A DNA stretch of 64,000 nt from assembly GCA_964014735.1 (NCBI GenBank), contig CAXHBH010000004.1:41930-105929 (forward strand), read 5' to 3'. The notes under the pieces are model-generated. The model had not been told where the DNA came from and ran no database searches. It saw only the letters and a list, made by a program, of their open reading frames with translations. Below, in pieces: positions 9,403-16,988 of the stretch; within the stretch, counting starts at the first letter, position 1; every line of letters begins with the position of its first letter. A program made the translations under genes and the position numbers. This DNA is from UBA7446 sp964014735 (GTDB taxonomy: Bacteria; Bacteroidota; Bacteroidia; Flavobacteriales; Flavobacteriaceae).

Positions 9403-10494
9403 ATGCGCTTATCATTACTTTATTTGTTGTTTTTTTCAATGGTGCTGACCATACCCAACAACGCAGCGGCGCAATATACTGAGGTCATAAACTGCAATCG
9501 CCCTAGCCAATCAATGGGCGCTTTTGGAGTAGGTAAAAGAATTTATCAATTAGAGCAAGGCCTGTCTTTCAGAACGGGTAATTTCAGTCCAATTCAAGAC
9601 GCTTCATATAGCGGAATTGGTACTAGGGTGCAAATTCGTGTTGGTTTATTTAAAGAACAATTAGAGTTCGTTGGTACTGCAGATTATCAAATTGATGCCT
9701 TGCGCTACTCCACCGCAGTCGGAACTTACAACATTTCAAGAAATGGCTTATATGATTTAGGAGCTGGAGCAAAATATTTGATATATGATCCATTTAGAAA
9801 GGTTGATAAATATAAACCAAACCTCTACAGTTGGCATGCTAATAATAAAATACGTTGGCGTGATTTGATTCCAGCAGTATCAATCTATGCGGGGGCACAG
9901 TTTAGCACAGGTGGTATTTTTCCTTATCAAGAAAACTTTTTACCTCTATTTAATTACAATTATCGACCTATAAAAGAACCGCTTGTTTCAGCAACTGCTA
10001 TGGTTATTTTACAGCAACATTTGCGTCCAGGACTTGTTTTGGTACACAACGTTGGCATGCGATACATAACTGCCGAAGTACAACAAAAAAATCTGTTGGG
10101 AACCATTACATATAGCACGAAATCTAAATGGTCTTTTTTTGGTGAATATATTGTTTATGAAAGTCCTCTTTATAGTGATATTACACTTGGCGCAGGTGTC
10201 GCTTATCTGTTTAATAACAATTTTCAACTTGATGTCGCAGTTCAACAGAGCCTCAAAACTACTCCAAGCTTAATGCGTATCGGTGTGGGAGCCTCTTACC
10301 GTATAGACCGACATAATATTTGGAATGAAGAACCGCAAAATATTGAGGAGAAAAAGCAAAAAAGAGCAACGCGGAAGAGTAAAAAAAAGGAAAACAAAAA
10401 AATAAGAAAGGCAGAAAAGAGAACGGGAAGAGGGTTGATAAAATTGGACAGAAAACAAAAGAAAATTGAGCGTAAAATCAAACGAGCAAAATGA
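9403..10494 (+). CDS. Outer-membrane beta-barrel protein with a basic C-terminal tail
   Basis: 363 residues from ATG 9403 (a TTG two codons earlier is less likely because it overlaps the promoter box). The signal peptide MRLSLLYLLFFSMVLTIP ends near AAAQYTEVINC. About 290 residues of alternating polar/aromatic strands follow (GIGTRVQIRVGLF, ATAMVILQQHLRPGLVLV, FNNNFQLDVAVQ), typical of a transporter-like outer-membrane barrel of Bacteroidota; the substrate is unknown. The last 49 residues are unlike the rest: 26 of them are Lys or Arg (TRKSKKKENKKIRK and similar), so the barrel carries a strongly basic, probably disordered or helical tail. Its stop overlaps the next start by 4 bp, so it leads an operon with the acetyltransferase-like gene and mnmE. 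Confidence 0.75.
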   Translation: MRLSLLYLLFFSMVLTIPNNAAAQYTEVINCNRPSQSMGAFGVGKRIYQLEQGLSFRTGNFSPIQDASYSGIGTRVQIRVGLFKEQLEFVGTADYQIDALRYSTAVGTYNISRNGLYDLGAGAKYLIYDPFRKVDKYKPNLYSWHANNKIRWRDLIPAVSIYAGAQFSTGGIFPYQENFLPLFNYNYRPIKEPLVSATAMVILQQHLRPGLVLVHNVGMRYITAEVQQKNLLGTITYSTKSKWSFFGEYIVYESPLYSDITLGAGVAYLFNNNFQLDVAVQQSLKTTPSLMRIGVGASYRIDRHNIWNEEPQNIEEKKQKRATRKSKKKENKKIRKAEKRTGRGLIKLDRKQKKIERKIKRAK

Positions 10495-11621
10495 TTGAAA
10501 TTTTAGAAGTAAGTTCAAAACAACAATACAGTGCGTTTTTTCAATTTCCATTTGAACTCTATCGCAATTGCCCACAATGGGTCCCCCCTATTACTAAAGA
10601 AGAAATGGATATTTTTGATCCCCAAAAAAATGCTGTGTTTGAGCACGCCATGGCGCGGCTTTTTCTTGCTAAGAAAAAAGGCAAAGTTGTTGGTCGTATT
10701 GCTTCAATGATCAATTGGGTGGAAATTGAAGAACTCAAAAAAACCAAAGTTCGCTTTGGTTGGTATGACACTATAGACGATCTAGAAGTAAGTCAAAAAC
10801 TTATTGAGGCTGTTTCGGGTGTTGCCATTGCTGAGGGCATGACTTATATTGAGGGTCCAATGGGCTTTTCAAACATGGATAAAGCTGGACTGCTCGTAGA
10901 TGGTTTTGAACATATGAATACCATGATTACTTGGTATCACTATCCTTACCAAAAAACACATCTCGAAAAATTAGGTCTTAAAAAGCAAAGCGAGTGGATT
11001 GAGTTTAAAATTGATATATATGACGCTAGTGATGCTCCTGAAAGGGTAAAGAAATTTGCACGTGTCGTCAAGGAACGATACAAACTTAAAACGCTTGAAT
11101 TTAAATCAACAAAAGACGTTGAGCCTTACATAGATAAGATGTTTGAGCTCCTCAACCAAACCTATAACAAGCTTCAATCTTTTGTGCCAATTCAACAGCA
11201 TCAAATCGAAGTATATAAAAAGAAGTATTTCCCATATATACACCCCGATTTTATTAAATGTGTAATTAATGAAAATGATGAAATGATTGGCTTTACCATT
11301 ACCATGCCCTCTTTCACTAAGGCATTAAAACGCATTAATGGAAAAATGTTTCCATTTGGGTTTTATCATTTGTGGCGTGCTTTACGAAAAAATAATCGTG
11401 CTTCTTTTTATCTCATTGGCATTCAAGAAAGCTATCAAAACAAAGGAGTTACGGCTATTATTTTTCAAGCTATACAAGAAATGTTTAACAAGCGAGGCGT
11501 TACAGAAGTGGAGACCAACCCAGAGCTTGAAGAAAACCAAGAAATTCAAGCCTTGTGGAAGAATTATAAGCATGAGCTACACAAACGACGTAGGACTTAC
11601 CGCAAAGATATTACATTTTGA
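10491..11621 (+). CDS. GNAT-like acyltransferase family protein (YghO-like)
   Basis: 376-residue cytoplasmic protein. The N-terminal half (FELYRNCPQWVPPI, AVFEHAMARLFLAKKKGKVV GRIAS split across the strand) and the C-terminal YQNKGVTAIIFQAIQEMF motif recall the acetyl-CoA loop of GNAT N-acetyltransferases; members are often loosely labelled as GTP cyclohydrolase or YghO-like in flavobacterial genomes. The middle contains a conserved-looking YIEGPMGFSNMDKAGLLVDG segment. The substrate is unknown. It overlaps the gene before by 4 bp (ATGA) and the mnmE gene after by 4 bp (TTGA), so the three are translationally coupled. I am confident it is a gene and moderately confident of the fold. Confidence 0.75.
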   Translation: MIEILEVSSKQQYSAFFQFPFELYRNCPQWVPPITKEEMDIFDPQKNAVFEHAMARLFLAKKKGKVVGRIASMINWVEIEELKKTKVRFGWYDTIDDLEVSQKLIEAVSGVAIAEGMTYIEGPMGFSNMDKAGLLVDGFEHMNTMITWYHYPYQKTHLEKLGLKKQSEWIEFKIDIYDASDAPERVKKFARVVKERYKLKTLEFKSTKDVEPYIDKMFELLNQTYNKLQSFVPIQQHQIEVYKKKYFPYIHPDFIKCVINENDEMIGFTITMPSFTKALKRINGKMFPFGFYHLWRALRKNNRASFYLIGIQESYQNKGVTAIIFQAIQEMFNKRGVTEVETNPELEENQEIQALWKNYKHELHKRRRTYRKDITF

Positions 11622-13012
11622 ATATTAGCGATACCATAGTTGCACTATCAACAGCTCCTGGCGCTGCTGCCATTGCAGTAATAAGAATGAGTGGTGATGA
11701 TGCGGTTTTTGTTGCAGAAAAAGTGTTCAAATCCCGTTATGGAAAAAAATTAGCCGCTCAAAGTACACATCAGATTTTGTTAGGCGATTTTCACTTCAAG
11801 AATACTTTTGTAGACGAAGTATTGCTTTCTATTTTCAAGAATCCAAATTCATACACCGGAGAAGATGTGGTAGAGATTTCATGCCACGGATCAGTTTATG
11901 TTCAGCAAAAAATCTTAAAAGTATTCCAAGACATGGGCGCACGATTGGCTGAACCCGGAGAGTTTACCTTACGCGCTTTTTTGAATAAAAAAATGGATTT
12001 GGCACAAGCAGAAGCTGTTGCTGATTTGATAGATGCCGAAAGCGAAGCTGCGCATCATATTGCGGTCCAGCACCTAAGAGGTGGTATTAGCAAAAGTCTA
12101 GGAACATTGCGAGAAAGACTCTTATCCTTTGCCTCACTTATTGAACTAGAACTTGATTTTAGCGAAGAAGATGTTGCGTTTGCTGATAGAACACAATTGC
12201 GTGAACTTGTCGATGATATTCGTACAACGCTCAAAAACCTATTGGATTCTTTTGAAACGGGTAATGCCATAAAGCACGGTATACCCGTAGCGCTAATTGG
12301 CATGCCAAACGCAGGCAAATCCTCTTTATTAAATGCCTTACTCGATGAAGATAAAGCTTTAGTTTCTGATATTGCTGGAACCACACGCGACAGTATTGAA
12401 GATACGCTTACCATAGGAGGAATCCAGTACCGCTTTATAGATACCGCAGGACTTCGCATAACAACAGATATCGTAGAATCCATGGGCGTGGAACGCACTC
12501 AAGAAAAAATGGACCAAGCCAGCATATTGATGTATGTTGTTGATCCCAAAACACAATCGCCACAAGCGGTTATGACAGCCTTAAATGAAATTAAGCGTGA
12601 TGATACTACACTATTGCTGGTCATCAACAAAAAAGATTTACTTAAAAAAGCTGAACTTGATGCTTTCCTTAACAAGTTAGACCGTTTTGATGTGGACGCC
12701 AGTATTTTTGACAAAGTAGTCATTAGCACGAAAGACAACAGTGATATTAACGCTTTAAAACATCGTTTTGCTGGTCTAGTACAATGGAACACGGGAAGTG
12801 CCTTGGTAAGCAGTCAAAGGCATTGGGCCGCTTTGCAAGCGGCCATGACTGGTGTCTTAGAGGTTATTCAGGGTATAGAACAGAACCGTAGTAACGACTT
12901 ATTGGCTATTGATATCCGTCAAACCTTACACGAATTAGGTACCATTACTGGAGAAGTTACCACAGATGATATTTTAGGTAATATTTTTGCAAATTTTTGT
13001 ATTGGAAAATAG
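11618..13012 (+). CDS. mnmE: tRNA modification GTPase MnmE
   Basis: Works with MnmG to add the carboxymethylaminomethyl group to wobble uridine 34 of certain tRNAs. 464 residues. An N-terminal folate-binding domain (PGEFTLRAFLNKKMDL) precedes a helical domain with an inserted GTPase: G1 GMPNAGKSS at about 228, G2/G3 region with DTAGL at about 275, and NKKD at about 336. The protein ends FANFCIGK, carrying the essential C-terminal Cys motif FC[IV]GK. The start is TTG overlapping the upstream TGA stop (TTGA), consistent with coupled translation. The family N-terminus (DTIVALSTAPG) begins immediately after, so no other start is needed. Confidence 0.97.
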   Translation: MNISDTIVALSTAPGAAAIAVIRMSGDDAVFVAEKVFKSRYGKKLAAQSTHQILLGDFHFKNTFVDEVLLSIFKNPNSYTGEDVVEISCHGSVYVQQKILKVFQDMGARLAEPGEFTLRAFLNKKMDLAQAEAVADLIDAESEAAHHIAVQHLRGGISKSLGTLRERLLSFASLIELELDFSEEDVAFADRTQLRELVDDIRTTLKNLLDSFETGNAIKHGIPVALIGMPNAGKSSLLNALLDEDKALVSDIAGTTRDSIEDTLTIGGIQYRFIDTAGLRITTDIVESMGVERTQEKMDQASILMYVVDPKTQSPQAVMTALNEIKRDDTTLLLVINKKDLLKKAELDAFLNKLDRFDVDASIFDKVVISTKDNSDINALKHRFAGLVQWNTGSALVSSQRHWAALQAAMTGVLEVIQGIEQNRSNDLLAIDIRQTLHELGTITGEVTTDDILGNIFANFCIGK

Positions 13013-13117
13013 ACAGAAGTGTAAAGAATACCCTTAAATCCCCTATTCTATTGACTATCAGTATACTTAACACATAAATAATATACTATACTATCCCAAA
13101 TAGCAGTTAACAAAAGT

Positions 13118-13151
13118 GATAACAATAAAAACTGTTATACGTATTGTTATC
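13118..13151. promoter_or_regulatory. Perfect 9-bp inverted repeat, candidate operator
   Basis: GATAACAAT (13118-13126) and ATTGTTATC (13143-13151) are exact reverse complements with 16 bases between. The right arm ends 5 bases before a near-consensus promoter box TATATTTA (13157-13164), so a protein bound here would sit in the promoter of the downstream receptor gene. More GTTAT/GTTAAC copies lie around it. It lacks a T-run directly after a tight stem, so I prefer operator over terminator. Confidence 0.4.
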
Positions 13152-13190
13152 TTTTATATATTTATAATGAACGTTATAAAACTATAAGCT

Positions 13191-13241
13191 ATGAACATTT
13201 GGTGGGTTAAATCTAGGTCAACTAAAAAGAATAATCTTTGA
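13191..13241 (+). CDS. Possible leader peptide before the outer-membrane receptor
   Basis: A 16-codon frame (MNIWWVKSRSTKKNNL) starts at ATG 13191 and its TGA stop overlaps the TTG start of the receptor gene (TTGA). The same overlap type is used between the acetyltransferase-like gene and mnmE, so translation could be coupled. The peptide has two adjacent Trp and five Lys/Arg. It may be chance; no homology is known to me. Confidence 0.3.
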   Translation: MNIWWVKSRSTKKNNL

Positions 13242-15700
13242 TTTATAATAATAAATACTCATATATTTTAACTACATTATTTTTTTTTCAATTAGGTTTT
13301 TCTCAACTGAAAGCGACTATTACTGATGAACAAGGTAATCCATTAGAATACGCTACGGCTGCTTTATACAACATTAATGGTAAACTGATTTCTGGGGTTG
13401 TTTCAGACTCAAATGGTGCTATTGAAATTGATAAAATCAAAACTGGAAAATATTATCTAGAAGTTTCCTTTATAGGTTATGAAGTCTCCAAAACTCAAAA
13501 TATTTTATTTGATAAGACCTCAAATCTTGGTACAATAAAATTAACCCTTGGTAATCGGCTGGATGATGTTGTTATTTCAACAAAACGAAAAACCATCATC
13601 AATAAGATTGACAAACAGGTTTATAGCTCACAAGCATTCAAGAACGCACAAGGAGGGACAGGACTGGATGTTTTAAAAAATCTACCATCTGTAAGTTTCA
13701 GTGGTAATGGTGAACTAATGGTCAGGGGTACCAACGGTTTTATTGTATTGCTCAACGGAAAACCAACGCAGAGTAATCCAACTACTATTATGGACCAACT
13801 ACCCGCAAATGCTATTAGCAGCATAGAGCTAATAACCGCTCCGTCAGCCAAATATGACCCTGAGGGTAAGGCTGGAATTATTAATATTATAACCCTTAAG
13901 GGTGCTATTGAAGGAGTTTTTAGTCAATTAAATCTCAAAGGGGGCTTTCCATCTACAGAAACCTATGGTAACAAATTAGCACACCACCGTTTTGGAATTG
14001 ACGGGACTTACAATGTGAATTCAAAAAAATTGAATGTTTCTATTGGTGCAAATTACCAAAGAAACGATTTGGGTGGCAGACGCGAAGGAAATGTGTTTAC
14101 AATAATAGACAATGTGTTTACGGGCCTCCCATCAACTGGAGAACGTAGCTTTGATGAAACCAATTACAGCGGTCGCTTCACACTAGAATATACTCCAAAT
14201 GCATTAAACGAATTGTCAGTTGGTTTTTATGCTGGAAAAAGATCTAAAAAGCGTTTGGCAGATATCGTTTATTACAACAATCAAAAAATATCGCCAAGGG
14301 GAAGTAACAATATTACAAGCCTTCCATCCTATTTTAACCATAATTTAAGAGAGCGCAAAAGTGATTTTGTTTTGGGTAATATAGATTACGCTCATGTTTT
14401 TCAAAACAAATCCAAGCTTTCACTTTCACTATTATATGAATATACACTATTGGGCGGGCCAACAGTCAATCAAAATTTAGGGCATCCTGATAATAGCGTG
14501 TTATATCAAGATGAATACAATACTAATGACAATCCATTGCATGGCATACGTGCACAATTGGATTATATTTTTTCTGTCTTTGAAGGTGGAGAAGTTGCAT
14601 TGGGCTATCAGTTCCGTAACCTGGACCATAAAGGTGACTTTCTTTATGAACGACGTACGAGCTTTAACGATCCATTCATTATTGTGCCTGCATTTTCTAG
14701 TGAGGTGAATTTAGTACGTGAAATACATACGGTTTATGGACAACTATCAGCATCTAAGGGCGCATTTGCGTACAATGCGGGTATACGAATTGAACAGATG
14801 AATCGAGATTTGATGCTTAAAGACAAAGCAAATACAATAGATGATACACGCAATTATGCATTTACCAAGGCATATCCATCGGCTTCAATTAATTATGCGG
14901 TAAATGATAACACAAATGCCAAATTAGCATACAGCAAACGTGTAGCACGTACTACAACCTTTAAAATGAATCCTTTTCCAGAACGTGAGCATGCTGAAAC
15001 ACTTGAGCAAGGTGATCCAGATTTAAAGCCTGAATTTGTTGATTTAATTGAGTTAGGTATTGACAAGAAACTTTCTGGTGATAACAGTTTTTTTGCTAAT
15101 GCCTACTACCGCAAAACACAAAACGTAGTAAACAGAGTTAACACGGTATACAGCGACAACATTCTAAACCGTATTTATTCAAATGTTGGGGATGCAGAAA
15201 CTTTTGGTATTGAATTTGGAGTACAATTAAAACACACAAATAAATGGGAAACATACATTGGCGGAAATGTCTATAATTATAACCTCGAAGGTTCGTTTGA
15301 TAATAGGGCCGTCAATACAAACACAACTATTTACAGTTTAAATGCCAATTCCAACTATAGTTTTTGGGATGATACAACTATTCAGTTTTCCGTTAATTAT
15401 ATTTCTGATAGGGTAACAGCACAAGGCGAAGACTCAAGATATTACACCCCTAACCTAAGTGTTCAAAAATCATTTTTGGATAATAAACTGAAAGCAACAC
15501 TGCAATGGCTTAATATTGATATGGGCTTGTTAGACACAAATGAGCAGCGCATAACAACATGGCGAGAAAACGAGTTTTATACAACTACTAACTATATATA
15601 TGAAGTTGATATGATAACATTGAACTTATCATATGTTTTCCAAAATGGTAAAAACAGATCTAAATTTATTGAAAGTGAGTTTGGCAAAAGAGAGTTTTAA
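13238..15700 (+). CDS. TonB-dependent receptor-like outer-membrane protein
   Basis: 820 residues. A signal peptide (about 1-22, ending GFSQ) is followed by a carboxypeptidase-regulatory-like beta-sandwich (LKATITDEQGNPLEYATAAL, about 23-110), a plug domain (QVYSSQAFKNAQGGTGLDVL to GIINIITLKG, about 128-225) and an outer-membrane beta-barrel filling the rest. This is the layout of the Bacteroidota outer-membrane beta-barrel family related to TonB-dependent receptors. No SusD partner follows, which argues against a polysaccharide-uptake locus; substrate unknown. TTG 13238 is the only usable start because TAA at 13232 closes the frame and the signal peptide begins right after. A 16-codon leader frame and an inverted repeat lie upstream. 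Confidence 0.88.
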   Translation: MIYNNKYSYILTTLFFFQLGFSQLKATITDEQGNPLEYATAALYNINGKLISGVVSDSNGAIEIDKIKTGKYYLEVSFIGYEVSKTQNILFDKTSNLGTIKLTLGNRLDDVVISTKRKTIINKIDKQVYSSQAFKNAQGGTGLDVLKNLPSVSFSGNGELMVRGTNGFIVLLNGKPTQSNPTTIMDQLPANAISSIELITAPSAKYDPEGKAGIINIITLKGAIEGVFSQLNLKGGFPSTETYGNKLAHHRFGIDGTYNVNSKKLNVSIGANYQRNDLGGRREGNVFTIIDNVFTGLPSTGERSFDETNYSGRFTLEYTPNALNELSVGFYAGKRSKKRLADIVYYNNQKISPRGSNNITSLPSYFNHNLRERKSDFVLGNIDYAHVFQNKSKLSLSLLYEYTLLGGPTVNQNLGHPDNSVLYQDEYNTNDNPLHGIRAQLDYIFSVFEGGEVALGYQFRNLDHKGDFLYERRTSFNDPFIIVPAFSSEVNLVREIHTVYGQLSASKGAFAYNAGIRIEQMNRDLMLKDKANTIDDTRNYAFTKAYPSASINYAVNDNTNAKLAYSKRVARTTTFKMNPFPEREHAETLEQGDPDLKPEFVDLIELGIDKKLSGDNSFFANAYYRKTQNVVNRVNTVYSDNILNRIYSNVGDAETFGIEFGVQLKHTNKWETYIGGNVYNYNLEGSFDNRAVNTNTTIYSLNANSNYSFWDDTTIQFSVNYISDRVTAQGEDSRYYTPNLSVQKSFLDNKLKATLQWLNIDMGLLDTNEQRITTWRENEFYTTTNYIYEVDMITLNLSYVFQNGKNRSKFIESEFGKREF

Positions 15701-15724
15701 TTTGTGTTTCAACTCTAATATTAA

Positions 15725-15961
15725 ATGATGAAAAAATTATTATTGCTTTTAATCTTTTTTTTTTCTTGTAAATCAGATGATAAATGCGGCGAAATTTTAG
15801 ACAAAATCACCATGTCTGACCAATATATATTTGTTGTTTGTTTTGATGGATGTAATCGTGTTACCGGCAGCGATTTTCAAGGGAGTATGCAAAGTGATGT
15901 TAAAGTAGATGCAACAATCTTTAATAAGTTTGACGAAGGAGACGATTATTGTGTTGAATAA
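15725..15961 (+). CDS. Small cysteine-containing lipoprotein
   Basis: 78 residues. The N-terminus MMKKLLLLLIFFFSC is a lipoprotein signal with the lipidated Cys at 15; the mature part has four more Cys (21, 39, 43, 76) and is acidic, so disulfides in the periplasm or at the surface are plausible. It starts 24 bases after the receptor gene and runs the same way, suggesting a joint transcript and possibly a joint function. I recognise no family. The Cys of SCKSDDKCG and the CFDGC pair are the main visible features. Confidence 0.65.
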   Translation: MMKKLLLLLIFFFSCKSDDKCGEILDKITMSDQYIFVVCFDGCNRVTGSDFQGSMQSDVKVDATIFNKFDEGDDYCVE

Positions 15962-16077
15962 AGTATATAGATTATAAAAACTTTTTATCAGACAGAAATT
16001 TTTTTAATAGTTTAACACAAGAAAGTACCTCAATCATCGTTTTTATAGTAATTTTATACACTTAATATTTACAGAAA

Positions 16078-16941
16078 ATGAAAAGAACACTCATCTTATT
16101 AATTGCAATCCCTGCACTTCTGGCATCTTGTGTGTCACAGAAGAAATACACAGCTTTAGAATCTGATCACAAAGAAACCAAAGACCTTTTGAACTCAGCA
16201 ACAGTCAGGCTTAATACATGTATAGACGAAAAGGCAAAAAGTGATGCAACTGTTTCTGTACTTCGCGATCAAATAACATTCCTGAAGGCCAATAACCAAG
16301 AGCTTATTAATAATATGGGCAACCTCACAACCCTATCTCAAAAAGGTGCTGAAAACCTAGAGCGTTCACTTGAGTCTTTAAAAGAGAAAGACATGCGCAT
16401 TACACGTATGCAAGATGCAGTTACGCGAAGAGACTCCGTTACATTAGCTTTGGTAACCAGCCTTAAGGGTGCACTTGTAGACATCAACGATTCTGACATT
16501 GAGGTGAATGTTGAAAAGGGTGTTGTGTTTATTTCTATCTCAGACAAGCTGTTATTTAGAAGTGGTAGCTATACGGTTACTTCGCGTGCTAAAGAAGTAC
16601 TTGGCAAGGTTGCGCGTGTGATCAACGACAAAACAGATTTGGAGTTTATGGTTGAAGGACATACAGACAATGTTCCCGTCAAAAAAGACAGTGATGTTCT
16701 TGTAGACAACTGGGACTTAAGTGTAAAGCGCGCTACGGCTGTTGTTCGCATATTGCAAAACGATTTCTTGGTAGATCCAGCACGTATGACTGCCGCAGGT
16801 CGTAGTTCCTATGTACCTCTAGAAGACAATGAAACCCTTGACGGTCGTGCTAAAAACCGCAGAACGCGTATTGTTGTATTACCAAAATTAGATCAATTCT
16901 TTGATTTACTTGAAAAAGGTATGGAAGCTGCATCCAAATAA
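16078..16941 (+). CDS. OmpA-family peptidoglycan-binding lipoprotein
   Basis: 287 residues. The lipoprotein signal ends ALLASC (Cys 18). Residues about 22-125 are strongly helical and charged, likely a coiled coil (ESDHKETKDLLNSATVRL, LERSLESLKEKDMRITRM). The C-terminal OmpA domain (about 145-275) contains VEGHTDNVPV, NWDLSVKRATAVVRIL and GRAKNRRTRIVV, with the Asp and Arg that bind diaminopimelate of peptidoglycan. It probably tethers the outer membrane to the wall. It stands alone, with a 116-base gap before it and a clear terminator after it. The gap holds a near-consensus box TAATTTTA at 16049-16056. Confidence 0.92.
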   Translation: MKRTLILLIAIPALLASCVSQKKYTALESDHKETKDLLNSATVRLNTCIDEKAKSDATVSVLRDQITFLKANNQELINNMGNLTTLSQKGAENLERSLESLKEKDMRITRMQDAVTRRDSVTLALVTSLKGALVDINDSDIEVNVEKGVVFISISDKLLFRSGSYTVTSRAKEVLGKVARVINDKTDLEFMVEGHTDNVPVKKDSDVLVDNWDLSVKRATAVVRILQNDFLVDPARMTAAGRSSYVPLEDNETLDGRAKNRRTRIVVLPKLDQFFDLLEKGMEAASK

Positions 16942-16962
16942 ATATTGAATGTACTACTGCAC

Positions 16963-16988
16963 AAAACCACCTTCGGGTGGTTTTTTTT
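16963..16988. terminator. Bidirectional intrinsic terminator
   Basis: AAAACCACC, loop TTCG, GGTGGTTTT, then T-run to 16988: a strong stem with a UUCG loop. The A-run on the other side lets it also end uvrD transcripts from the minus strand. It is the only textbook terminator I found between protein genes in the window. Confidence 0.9.

Noticed and set aside
12055..12792. Three antisense frames inside mnmE
   Set aside because: Complement of a clearly conserved GTPase gene; no domain seen.
15976..16000. ATAAAAAC TTTTTAT-like palindrome after the small lipoprotein as a terminator
   Set aside because: A one-base centre cannot form a hairpin loop and the AT-only stem would be unstable.
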